Assembly (NCBI GenBank): GCA_033239125.1
Contig: BSWB01000004.1
Coordinates: forward strand, 36,143,501 to 36,207,500
DNA: 64,000 nt
Source of the DNA: Fagopyrum homotropicum
Taxonomy: Eukaryota > Streptophyta > Magnoliopsida > Caryophyllales > Polygonaceae
Direction: 5' to 3'
In this document: one piece after another, positions 24,059 through 34,773 of the stretch
How positions within the stretch are numbered: the stretch's first letter is position 1
Layout of the letters: the number at the start of each line of letters is the position of its first letter
Translations under genes and position numbers: made by a program
Notes under the pieces: model-generated
The model's database searches: none
Told to the model about the DNA's origin: nothing
Seen by the model: the letters and a program-made list of their open reading frames with translations, nothing else

Positions 24059-24686
24059 GCCGCTTTCTCAACTCAGCTCGATTGAAAATAAATCGCGTCT
24101 TTCATCCATTCTTCGATCGCTCTACGTCGTCGATCTTCTTCTTCTTGTTTTCTAGCCTCCTTTTCTCAACAATGTTTGCGACGTCGGTCTTCTTCCTCTT
24201 GTTTACGAGCTTCCTCTTCACGGCGACGAGCTTCTCTTCTCTTTCGTCGTCTTCGTAGTTCTTCATAGACGACCTCGTAAAGATCGTCTTCCATTTCACT
24301 CAAACGAAGATAACCATCGTCATACTCTCGAATAGCCCATCGAACGTATTCTTCCGTTATTGTTCTTTTGGGATCACGTCTTGACATTCCCGAACAATTC
24401 ACAACTTATAACAAGTTCGATTAAAAAATCAACCGAGTATGAAAATTCGCAATGATAACTAAACAAATCAACAAATGAGTATGCAAAATCCTAAAATTTG
24501 CAAACCGAATAACCAAACTCGTACTTTCCTTTCTTCTTTTTTTTTTACTTTTTTTTAAAATATAATCAAGCAGCTCTCCTTTAATTTCCCTTTATATGTT
24601 CTATACCACTTTTTTCTTTGAAAGAAAGAAGATGAACAATACCGACAAGAGATGTGTTAAACACGTACCGTAGCTCTTATACCACT
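24059..24686 (-). pseudogene. Family X internal domain, PBS-proximal half with charged Gag-like frame (second copy)
   Basis: Starts with the right copy of GCCGC and continues the domain broken at 16831. On the minus strand the primer site TGGTATAAGAGC (24684 to 24673) is 2 bp from LTR c. About 285 bp on, an ATG at 24387 starts MSRRDPKRTITEEYVRWAI, followed by an acidic part and an Arg/Glu-rich helix (RRRRKRREARRREEEARKQ) likely to be a coiled coil. TGA at 24166-24168 and a later TGA (Arg codon in the first copy) break it. Family function is unknown; position right after the PBS suggests a Gag N-terminus. Confidence 0.6.
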
Positions 24687-25919
24687 TGATGTGATCGAAC
24701 ACGAGGATCCACCGGCACAAGTTCACACTCGGATTGGAATCAGTGAAATGAAACTCTTTTTTTTTTTTTGGAATTTTGTGACTTTGGATATGAAGAGCAA
24801 ATTCCCTCGGTCTCTCACTTTGGGAATCCCTCAACTCAAACGAACTACCCTCGGAATCTCACTTTGGGGTTTGAACCTTCGTTCCTCGGCCTCTCACCAT
24901 AAAACCACCTAAGCATCTCACCTATATGTTTGAAAACTAAGCATCTCACCTACAATTCGGTTTTTGTTTAAAAGCAAACAACAACTTTGAAAGCAAAAAG
25001 GCTAATTTACTTCATTTAACTTTACTTGTCTTGCAATGGGAGTATACAATACTTTATATAGCCACAAAACTCAGCCTAGAAACTCCCTTATTAAGTGCTA
25101 GAAATATCAAAGATTTATCAAAAAGAAATGCAAGAAATTTAAGAGTTTTTCTAGGAAATTCAAACACATAAATGACCACATTTGACCTTTATTCAAAGAT
25201 GACTCTTGAATCTTATTCTCTTCACTTGGACAACACATCAAGGAGGGTCAAATCATGTCTTGGACGTCCATATTGAAGGCAAAGAAGACCATTGAACTAA
25301 CTTGGCCTCCATTCAATGTATGTGTGTGAAGATGCCTTCAATGTTTGATTGAATGTTGACTTGTTGACCTTTACATGATTAATACATAAATTCATGCACA
25401 ATATATGAATAATATGAGCATGGTATGCTGCATGAAATATATATTGGTTGGACGTGCATATGTTTTGTATAACCATTTTTCATCCCTATATGCATGATCT
25501 TGCCCAACAATCCATACAATTACCGTAGTTGCTGCAATGTAGGGTCATTTTCACCTTCTTCCTATTGGAATCTCGACTTTGTGTAAACTAGAAAGTTGTA
25601 AATATTAAAAATACCTTTCAAAGTAGTACTGATGGGTATTTTAATTCCAAGAATTGCCTCAGTTATAAGCGTTTTACTGAGAGTACGCAAACCTGACATC
25701 TTAGCCGGAGAGAGTGAGAATTGGCTTGCATTGGGCATGCTCGGAGCAAGCATTTTCGGATTGATTTCATTAGGTTTTGGCTCAGTTTTAGGCATGACCT
25801 CCAACACATAAGTATTGATTTCGATAGGTGCCGGCTGAGTTTTAACTTGGACGGTTGGTGGCAAAACAATTGGTTCCGGCATATTGACGATGATTTCTTT
25901 TTCGGTGAGGATCACATCA
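24687..25919 (-). repeat. Family X-related LTR c (longer, diverged)
   Basis: 1233 bp with the same termini as the other X LTRs and homologous blocks toward both ends, but about 530 bp longer and clearly diverged in the middle. PBS on the left, polypurine tract on the right (25920 onward). Confidence 0.7.
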
Positions 25920-26313
25920 TCCCCTTTCCCTTAAAAAGAATTTGTCCTCGAATTCTTCATGCCATCCTTGGGAAAGTGATTGTCGGATTTATTACATGAT
26001 AACTACTTCTCTCGACTTCGCCACCATCATGTCGAGATGATTGACTACGATCCGGGTTCCCATGGGCACGACTATTCACATTTCGTTCTCAACGGTGGTT
26101 GCTTTGTTCATTCCGGTTTGCATGGTTCTTACCTCCTTGGATTTGATCATGAAGGTTCAAGGGAAGGGGAGGCCACCTTCTAAATATCTCAACTAGTTGG
26201 GCTTCAATCCTATCCAAACGTTGGTCGATTTGGTTACCACCGTTTCCATTGTCGTTGATGATCGTCATTCCCGAAAGCTTGAGAAACTCGCACCGTTGGA
26301 CTCTGATACCACT
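25920..26313 (-). pseudogene. Minimal family X internal domain (copy d): PBS, gag start, pol end
   Basis: On the minus strand: PBS TGGTATCAGAGT (26311 to 26300), gag start at 26268 (MTIINDNGNGGNQIDQRLD), TGA at about 26089, then at about 25957 a direct junction to the pol-end/polypurine block. Everything between is deleted, leaving only about 394 bp between two LTRs. Confidence 0.7.
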
Positions 26314-27005
26314 TGATGTGATCGAGATTGTTTTGAATACGAGGGACCGATGACACGATTCCACTTGACTCAAACGGTATGAACGAGATGAAGATGGTAG
26401 GATTTGAAGGATCGAAATCCAGATATGATGAGAAAACTCCTCTGAATCTCACTCCGGGTTCCCTCAAATCGAACGCCTCACCCTCGGAATCTCACTCCGG
26501 GTTTGACGAACCTTCGTTGTCTTCGCCTCTCACTAGGACAACTCCTTTAACATCTCACCAAAGGTTGTGAAAACTAAGCCTCTCCCCTATATTTCGGGAT
26601 GATTTTGAGAAAACCAACAAAATATTTTTAGAGAAAACTCCCTTTCATTCAACTTCAACTTATTTGGACATGCATTTATTTTGCATATTCCTTTGCATGG
26701 CTCCATGCATGATCTTGGTCAAAAACCCACTCAAGTATAAACGCTGCTTCATTGTCGGGTCATTTTCACCCTTTTTCTCTTGGAATTTCGACTTCTCATA
26801 AACTACAAAGTTGTAGATCTTGAAAATACCTTCGAAAGTAGTACTTATGGGTCTTCTAACTCTAAACGCAGCTCCAGATAAAGGTATTTTACAAAGAGTG
26901 CATAAATTTGACAACTTAGCCGTATCGAGCGGAATATGACTTAACTTGACCAGGCTCGGAGTGAGCATTTTCGGCTTCATGTTGAGGCTCTCGGGGATCA
27001 TATTA
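26314..27005 (-). repeat. Family X LTR d (5' LTR)
   Basis: 692 bp; the right end reads GATCATATTA in place of GATCACATCA (two C-to-T changes). Followed by GTGTT, the right target duplication. Confidence 0.78.
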
Positions 27006-27010
27006 GTGTT

Positions 27011-28280
27011 GTAAATTCTTTGTCCTTATATTTTCCTTTATATCTCCATTTTCCGGATGTGACTAGTAGGTCAGTCCTTACCCCTTTGTAAAAAATGCAC
27101 CACAAGAATACATATGCTAGCGTATTAAGTGAACGTCGATGCCGTTGACGACTATGTTCACATTGGAGCATCTACTTCAAGATCTTGTTTGTGCCCACTT
27201 TGTTGACGAGATTATAAATTTGTATGTGGAAGAGTTTATACGCGGGCCAAATGTCACGGACATGCAATGGGCATTATACATATAAGAGCAATGAGGTTAG
27301 CCTAGAAGGATCGGTAGTATAGATTTCTCGCATTGACAATGAGAAGATTGTCTGATTGCTTGACAAGGTCAATACATGAAGGGCGATAAAAAAAATTGTT
27401 GTGCTAGAAGTTGTTGCATCTTACGATTTGTCGATTTGACATGCATTTTTGGAATTTTAGGTACGTGTAATGATATTAACTTCATTGACCGTGCTCTTGT
27501 ATTTGACGAGGTATTGCATGGTTGAGCCCCACAACAAATTGTACTTGACGAGGTATTGCATGGTTGACATCCATTTGGCGCGAAAGATGCATTGTTTCCC
27601 AATGCCAAGATTCACGCCGTAAAGATGTGGAGCAAGTTTTTGATGTCTTGCAAGCTCGATTTGCTATTATTATACACCATCTTGCACTTACTTAGGACCT
27701 CTATTTGATCGGGAAAATAGTGAGGATTTGTATTATTATGCACACTATAATCGTTGAAGATGAAATTGACACAATGACACCTATCAACTATAATTTGAAC
27801 CATCCCAATTCTATCAAGTTGTTGTAAACGAGCCAAATGTTGTGACTCTTCCAACTCAAATGGCCCTAATATATTTATACAAAATATGAGAAGAAGAAAT
27901 TCAGATCACTTACGACGAAAGAGAAATAAAGACCATTTATATGATAGAAATGAAGATCATTCTTAGGATGGAAAACATAAAGGTTAGAAATGTCCGTGAC
28001 TCGAGTCAAACCAATCCGGTCAAACTCGACAAGTATAAGCATTAATTTTGACGCCAGAGAGGAAGAAAAAATGTGGTACCCATAAACTATTTTAATTTCA
28101 TCTCAGTTACTTATTAGTGACTATAGAGAATTGGATGAAATGCACTCATTCATAATTAGTATGTAATGGATCTATCTCATCCCATAATTAGTATGTAGTG
28201 CATATATCCCATCCTATAATTTGGACTTTAAAGATTGCAAATGAGGATAATTGGGACAACATTGTCATTCAACAAAGGGT
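27011..28280. other. Intergenic DNA, no gene recognised
   Basis: A 23-bp direct repeat (27503-27525 and 27545-27567) is the only structure noticed. Open frames here are short and featureless. Confidence 0.55.
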
Positions 28281-28289
28281 GAGGCCGAG

Positions 28290-28487
28290 CGATCCAAATC
28301 ATCTGTCCCTGATACTGTCCCAGCATACTGTCCCTGAATTCCTATTCGTCCACGTGGCCGAAGTTATTTATAAAAAATTGAAGCTTTAATTGTTGGTTTT
28401 GTTCAGATATTAAAAATAGGGTTTATTGACGAATAGGAATTCAGGGACAGCATCAGGGACAACATCGGGGACAGATGATTTGGATTG
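28290..28487. mobile_element. Mutator-type MITE (198 bp)
   Basis: The two ends form a terminal inverted repeat of about 60 bp (CGATCCAAATCATCTGTCCC at the left; the right end reads back as CAATCCAAATCATCTGTCCC, both going on to CCTGAATTCCTATTCGTC). It is flanked by the 9-bp direct repeat GAGGCCGAG (28281-28289 and 28488-28496). A 9-bp duplication with long inverted repeats is the hallmark of Mutator-like elements. It has no coding capacity. Confidence 0.85.
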
Positions 28488-28836
28488 GAGGCCGAGGGGC
28501 TTTGTGGACATTGCACTACACCTTCTTCCTTTACTTCATATTTGTGAAGCCATACACATGACAGGAAATACGCTAGTAACTAGTTTGTAAACATTGTCCT
28601 AATCTTAGGTTAGACATCCATTCAAATTTTAATGTCGATGTTGAACTTTTTATCTTATTTAAAAATTTTATTATGATTAAAAAAGTTCCAAATTTTTAAA
28701 AAAAATTGTGGGCGTTAAAAAATATTTAAAATATTATTAGGGATCAAAACCAAAAATAAAAAACTTAGGGTTAAGTTTTTAATTTAAAACTTAAAATTTT
28801 GAGTTAACAGTTTACACCAAGATCTAAATTAAATAT

Positions 28837-28945
28837 AGCCGTTGTACAGCTCGACTCCATGATCAAAACTTGAAGATCGAACGGCTGATAGTGATTCCCA
28901 ATTCAAAAGCACATGATATCCTTCCAAATACGCTCCCTAACGCTT
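28837..28945 (+). promoter_or_regulatory. Cluster of three imperfect MSA-like motifs upstream of the kinesin gene
   Basis: The mitosis-specific activator consensus is YCYAACGGYY. TACAACGGCT (minus strand, 28846 to 28837), TCGAACGGCT (28877-28886) and CCTAACGCTT (28936-28945) each differ from it at one position. Plant MYB3R factors bind such sites in G2/M genes, which fits a mitotic kinesin. The functional link is inferred. Confidence 0.45.
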
Positions 28946-28949
28946 TTTC

Positions 28950-29111
28950 GATACTCACACTTGCTTTCGTTTTCCTTCTGTCTTTCTCTCATCTTTTTGA
29001 ATTTGCTACTCTGAGTCTTGCCCACACTCGCTTCTGATTTGTGATCCAATCAACGCTATAATCCCCACTTTTCTCATTAATTCTTCATTCCTTGTTGAAA
29101 CTGAAGAGGCC
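28950..29111 (+). other. Presumed 5' untranslated region of the kinesin gene
   Basis: CT-rich sequence (pyrimidine patches near 28968-29000) typical of plant 5' UTRs, leading to the ATG at 29112. The transcription start is not determined. Confidence 0.45.
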
Positions 29112-32100
29112 ATGGCCGGTACTGGATCGCTCTCCCTTTAGTTGCTTTATCCTTGCTAGATTACCCTCTATCGAGATTTAATTTGACGATTCGAAAATTG
29201 ATAATTCTGTACATGTTTCCAGATCAAACGCTGGTTGTCGTCAGGGAGAACGAAAACGCGGCCGTTGGTTGTCAATTTGAAAGGTCGACGCCGTCTGAGG
29301 GTAAATATTCACGATTATATTGTCCGTTTGAACTGCTTCCATAATTTGGTTCCTGTTCGCAATTCATTTTGTTCCTGTCATTATGGATTTTAATGATTCG
29401 GAAGAAACCTAGATGACTGGAAGTAATTATGTTTAGGTTATCACTTACAAGTGCTTGGGTTTTCAATCTTGACACCCCTTGCGTTTTTTATATTGAAATT
29501 TGGAATCAAGAAAGAGTTGAATTAAATTTGTAATGTCTTCAAAATGTGAAGATCTGGAGGGTCAAGTAATCTGTTATATGGATAACTAGGGTTATTTTCT
29601 GTTTTCCTCCCTGGAGAGATCATTCGGCTACTTCCTTCTGTTTGACTAGGAGTTGCAAATTTTAGCTTAATTATAGAGAATTTCTCATGCTAATGTTGAT
29701 TTCACCTGTGACAAAAGAACTGCTTCGACAAGACATTTGTTCTGATTCTTAATCTCTTATTTGTTCCTTCAGAAGAACTTAAGGAACACAGGGATTCTAT
29801 AGGCATAAGTGACTACTCGGATGACACTCGACTCTTGTCTACAGACGAAGAGCCAAAGCTTCCCATTTTGAAGAAAATTGATGTTATGGAAGCTAAAATC
29901 AAGGTAAATTTGTTCTTTGAATTTTTCTGATTCTCTTTTTGCTAAACTCATATGAAAAGGCAACAATATCTTTTTGTTTGATTCTTTTCATGTATCAGAG
30001 ATTGAGGAAAGAGCACACAACCCTGTCTAAGGAAGTGAAGGATATCACCTCAAATAAATTTCCGGGCTCAGAGGTTTTCAACGCCCTTCATCAAATATGT
30101 AGGCCTTTCTTCGTTGCATTTAATGAGCTTCCATAGCTATAGTTTTTTTTGTTAACTCTTATTTGTTATGTTTGAATTGACCTTGGCTTGTCGGATACTC
30201 GGATTAGGTGCTGATCATGAGCTTATGAAGAAGCAACATGCAGAAGAATCTGAGGTGTTAAAGAAAAAATATTTTCAAGAATGTGCTGAAAGGAAAAGAC
30301 TATATAATGAAGTGATTGAGCTTAAAGGCAATATCAGAGTTTTCTGCAGATGTAGACCTTTGAATAGTGATGAGATTGCAAGTGGCTGCACTTCTCATGT
30401 TGAGTTTGATTCATCACAGGAGAACAAATTGCAAATCACCTGTGCTGATCTCTCGAAAAAGGAGTTCAAATTTGACCATGTTTTTGGACCAGAAGAAAAC
30501 CAAGGTAATTTGAATGTTTTTTTTCCTTCCTGCCTTATTGATGCAAAATCCCCCATTATTATGCGAAGTTTTAACTGCAATGTCATTGTTCAGAGGCTAT
30601 TTTCAGCCAGACATCACCCATTGCCACCTCAGTGTTGGATGGCTACAATGTCTGCATTTTTGCCTATGGACAAACTGGCACCGGAAAAACATTTACAATG
30701 GAAGGGACATCTGAAAATAGAGGGGTTAACTACAGGACATTGGAAGAGTTGTTTAAAATTTCTAATGAGAGAAGCAACACAATGAGGTATGAGCTATCTG
30801 TCAGCATGTTGGAAGTCTACAATGAGAAGATAAGGGACCTCTTGGCAGAGAACTCTAGCCACCCTACTCAGAAGTAAGTCTTCTTTTGCACTAGAATAAG
30901 CTTAGTCACTAGCCAGCCTTTAATGTCCTATGTTAGAAGTTGATTATCAAATGTGAACACGCAAAAAGGAATCCTCACTTCTTTAAGCCGTGATCAGAAG
31001 CAATTCTTCTTTTCTACTTGTTCATTTTTCTCTTCTTTCATCTTCAATCTGTGAAAAATGCTTTTGTATGCACAATGAGTCATATACTAATATATCACCA
31101 TTAATCTTCGTGTTGTCTAGGTTGGAAATAAAGCAAGCAGCAGATGGCACTCAAGAAGTCCCTGGACTAATTGAGGTATGTGTTTCCAGTACTCATGAAG
31201 TATGGGAAATCCTAAAGAGAGGAAATCAGGCCAGGTCCATTGGATCAACTAATGCAAACGAATACAGTAGCCGTTCTCACTGGTGAGATCTCTAATCAAG
31301 TAATGGTTTTCCATACTGAGGTCTACTGGTGTTAACTGTAAGTTTTTTCCCCCAGCTTGTTGAGGGTTACTGTAAAAGGGGACGAATTAGTAAACAACAT
31401 GAGAACAAAAAGCAACCTTTGGCTGGTAGACTTAGCTGGAAGTGAGCGTTTGGGGAAGACGGAAGCTGAAGGCGAAAGGTTGAAGGAATCACAGTTTATT
31501 AACAAATCCCTCTCGGCTCTTGGAGACGTAATATCTGCTCTTGCATCCAAAGCATCTCATGTTCCATTCAGGTTTTTCTCTCTCACCCATTTCATATTTC
31601 TGACCTATTTTGGAGTTGTACTAAATGCTGGTAAAATTTGAAAACACGCAGGAACTCAAAACTCACTCATATACTGCAGAGCTCTCTAGGTCAGCCACTT
31701 TAAATTGTCTTGTAATCATGTAAAAAAACCATATGTTCATATAAAGCCTCAGTTCTGCAGATTGAGGATATAGACTCTTTATTCCAACTATCATATGATC
31801 TTGATTCTGCTTGAACTGCAGGTGGAGATTGTAAAACCTTGATGTTTGTTCAAATTAGCCCCAGTTCTTCAGATTTAGGAGAGACTCTTTGCTCCCTAAA
31901 TTTTGCTAGTCGAGTTAGGGGGATTGAGTATGGCCCAGCTCAGAAGCATGTAGACCACTCTGAGCTACTGAAGTATAAGCAGATGGTAAGTATTCATTTC
32001 AAAACACTTTGCTCATAAATATGACAGCTGAGTAGCCTGATTCTCACTGTAAAACCGTACTGTAACAAATAGGCAGAAAAGCTGAAGCATGATGAAAAAG

Positions 32101-33028
32101 AAATGAAGAAACTGCAGGATAGCGTTCAGTCCTTACAGTTAAGGCTCTCAGCAAAAGAGCATGTGTCCAGGAGCCTTCAGGACAAGGTAAACGTCCAATT
32201 ACTGCTAAGCCAAGTTTTCCAATGAGTATTATGTTATTAATCATCATCTGCGTTTTTATTGAAATCCTCCTCCTACAGGTCCGAGACCTCGAGAATCAGC
32301 TTGCCCAAGAGCGGAAACTCAGATTGAAAGAGAAAAAGCCAGAAACTAATAATGAGAAACCTTCAAAGCTCCAGACAAAGCCACCACTGGCCTTCAAAGT
32401 TAGGCCACCACTTAGACAGCTCAACACTTTATTGCCCAATCCGAGACCGTCGTCCCAATTCCAACCTAACAAAACCGCCACCCACATTTCCCGCCTTGCA
32501 AGTTCATTTACCAACAAAGAGAATTCTTCTGTAGATACAACACATGCTAGACAAAAATCCGTGTTGGAACCAAGACGAGTCACGATTGCTTTAAGACCTT
32601 CTGCTTGCAATATTTCCCAAAACCCGAAAGGTCAACCTATGATGATGCAGCCAAGGAGAAGAGTCTCCATTGCAACAACCCCAATGCAAGAGACTAATAA
32701 CTCATACATGAGAACTCCACTGCCTTCTGTTACAGAGGATGCTTCTAAGCGTGCAACAAAAAGGCAATCATTTTTTAAAGATCCCGTGAGGATAAAGAGA
32801 TACTCAAAGCTGTTCTCACCATCTCGGTCAGTTATGACAGCTACACCAATGAGCGTGAACAAGAGCTGCAGTAGATTCGCGGTGAGCCCTCCAACAACTC
32901 AGGTTGGATCATGGAAGCCGAAGCATCCAACTGTTATTGCATTGCAGAAGAAGCACGTTCTATGGAGTCCGCGGAAATTCAAAGCCTTTAACAACCAAAG
33001 ACAAAGGCAATCTTCTATCTTCCCTTGA
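29112..33028 (+). CDS. KIN14S: Kinesin-14 motor protein (KIN14S-like), minus-end directed
   Basis: Proposed exons: 29112-29118, 29223-29300, 29773-29903, 29999-30098, 30208-30504, 30594-30873, 31121-31282, 31356-31571, 31652-31689, 31822-31985, 32073-32186, 32279-33028. All introns are GT-AG, all phases agree, and the sum is 2337 nt (778 residues). An acidic N-terminal region and coiled coil lead to the kinesin-14 neck ([15 protein letters not shown], from about residue 143). The motor follows: P-loop GQTGTGKT about 230-237, switch I SSRSH from 347, switch II DLAGSE 377-382. A coiled coil (about 490-545) and a long basic, Ser/Thr/Pro-rich tail with TP and SP sites end the protein. A neck N-terminal to the motor is the mark of kinesin-14, so it should move or cross-link microtubules toward minus ends, probably in the spindle or phragmoplast. 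The 14S assignment rests on length and layout only. No defect is visible. Confidence 0.92.
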
Positions 33029-33382
33029 GTGTCAAGAATACTGCAAATTTGGTGATTGTAATCATTTAAATTGGGCAAATATCAATAGCTAGATCGGAAA
33101 ATTGTCTATAGAACTTATTACAAACTTGTCTGAACTCGCAAACGTTCGTATTGGTCACTTTATTTGCAGCTGCTGGGGGCTTCTTTGTTGAACTGGAGAT
33201 ATAACCCATCCAACGTATCTAACGTTTTTGTAATTGTAACCTTAATCTATCCATGAAGATTACATGCTTGTCAAAGGTTTTTCTTTTATTTGTCTCTCCT
33301 CTGTTCCCTCTGGATAATTGCTAGTAGAACTTCAGTTTGGTCAGACCATTCCAATTCTATAGGTTACTTCCTTCAATTCTCA
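33029..33382 (+). other. Kinesin 3' untranslated region and short spacer
   Basis: AT-rich sequence after the TGA. The truncated Athila LTR begins about 350 bp downstream, so the gene's terminator region borders a retrotransposon. Confidence 0.5.
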
Positions 33383-34644
33383 AACCCTATAAAAGGAGGA
33401 CACGAGTGTGAGTTTGTTTTTGAGTTTTTATTTGAGTTTTGAAGGATTGAATCATTATTCAAACGTTTTTGGTTTGATTTAATTCAAGATTCAAAGTTTT
33501 TCTCAAGTTGTTTATTTTCTTGATTTAATATCTTCTTTGATTTTCACAATGTGTATTCTTGGCTAAAACTCTTGTGATTATAGGGTGATTGGTTGAAGAT
33601 TATGGTTAAGATGATGATAGAATGAACCTCACGTTGAGATTGGACCCTGAGAATTGAGTTTAACCATCGCAGAGAAGAAAAATTGGTGTGTTCTTGGCTA
33701 AAATCGGACGATTTCCTTTGATGAACACCCGATTTTCCTTCTGTTGTACGTACCTACCTTGCTTTATCCTTAATCATTGGTTAAAGATTGTTTAAACCCT
33801 AGCCTTGTTAAACCTTTCTAACCTATATCCGAGTGTGGAAAGAGACTTACCCGGTGATTCCCTTGCTTGGTTACCAACGATTACAAGTTCTAGGTAATAG
33901 AGGATTCAAACCCCTCTATTAAGGTTGAGTGTACCAAAACCCTTACCTTTGTGAGTTAACTCGATTCCCATGGGTTTGGTGTTTAGTTTGAGAGTATTAT
34001 CCTTCCCTTAGATCCTCTATCTTATCGAGACTCAACATCCTTTAACCTTTCTAACCTATATCCGAGTGTGGGAAGAGACTTACCCGGTGATTCCCTTGCT
34101 TGGTTACCAACGATTACAAGCTCTAGGTAATAGAGGATTCAAACCCCTCTATTAAGGTTGAGTGTACCAAAACCCTTACCTTTGTGAGTTAACTCGATTC
34201 CCATGGGTTTGGTGTTTGGTTTGAGAGTATTATCCTTCCCTTAGATCCTCTATCTTATCGAGACTCAACATCCTTTATTTAGAGCATTTGGGTTTGGACA
34301 TGGGTGGTGGAGACTTCACCGTACATCATTCCGTTTTAGAACATATATCTTGCAATCTCAGCTCTGTCCATAATCTTTAGAAGTCTTGAATCGGCAACCA
34401 CAATTGGATATCTTGATCCTTAGAATCCGTTTTCCCAAATTTTACACAAGTCTTTGTCTTTTGTTATTAATAGTTGCATACTTTCTTGCTAGATTGCTTA
34501 TTCTGAATTTGATTTCACCAAATCCCTAAGTTCGACTGTGGAATTTTTGCTTTTACTGCGATTGATCCGTACATTACGGGTTCGCTTATTTGCTTTTATT
34601 CTTGGTATAAATTTAAAGCTTGCACACACCCTTTGGAACGAACA
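33383..34644 (+). repeat. Athila Z 5' LTR, 5'-truncated
   Basis: Matches 44660-45840 of the 3' LTR from the TATA-containing CCCTATAAAAGGAGGAC onward, with about 400 bp of U3 missing, a further about 130-bp internal gap, and a 233-bp tandem duplication (33811-34043 and 34044-34276) absent from the 3' LTR. Ends GGAACGAACA at 34644, six bases before the PBS. Confidence 0.85.
33811..34276 (+). repeat. 233-bp tandem duplication inside the 5' LTR
   Basis: Two head-to-tail copies starting AACCTTTCTAACCTATATCC at 33811 and 34044, nearly identical to each other. Confidence 0.92.
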
Positions 34645-34650
34645 AGTTTT

Positions 34651-34668
34651 TGGCGCCGTTGCCGGGGG
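34651..34668 (+). other. Primer-binding site of Athila Z
   Basis: TGGCGCCGTTGCCGGGGG, six bases after the LTR; this is the tRNA-Asp-type primer site characteristic of Athila elements. Confidence 0.82.
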
Positions 34669-34773
34669 TTTGGCTTAGACCAAATTCAGGTTTCGGTTAT
34701 CTAACTTGGAAACTCTTGCTTTTGCTATTGATCATTCTACTTGAGTGTTCTTGCAGGATCTTTACTTAGGTTT

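Larger units (their letters stand above)
12290..27010 (-). mobile_element. Composite minus-strand LTR retroelement array (family X) with target duplication GTGTT
   Basis: GTGTT occurs at 12290-12294, just before the leftmost LTR, and at 27006-27010, just after the rightmost. Between them lie four LTRs in the same orientation (12295-12985, 15911-16611, 24687-25919, 26314-27005). LTR ends read TGATGTGATC and GATCACATCA on the plus strand. The leftmost has only a polypurine tract beside it, the rightmost only a primer-binding site, and the two inner ones have both, so element orientation is minus and the inner LTRs are shared. Internal domains are short and lack pol. The array was later split by an Athila (16832-24058) and by foreign sequence at about 13.8-15.55 kb. 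Confidence 0.75.

Noticed and set aside
32296..32610. 104-codon minus-strand frame over the last kinesin exon
   Set aside because: Shadow of the real kinesin tail exon.
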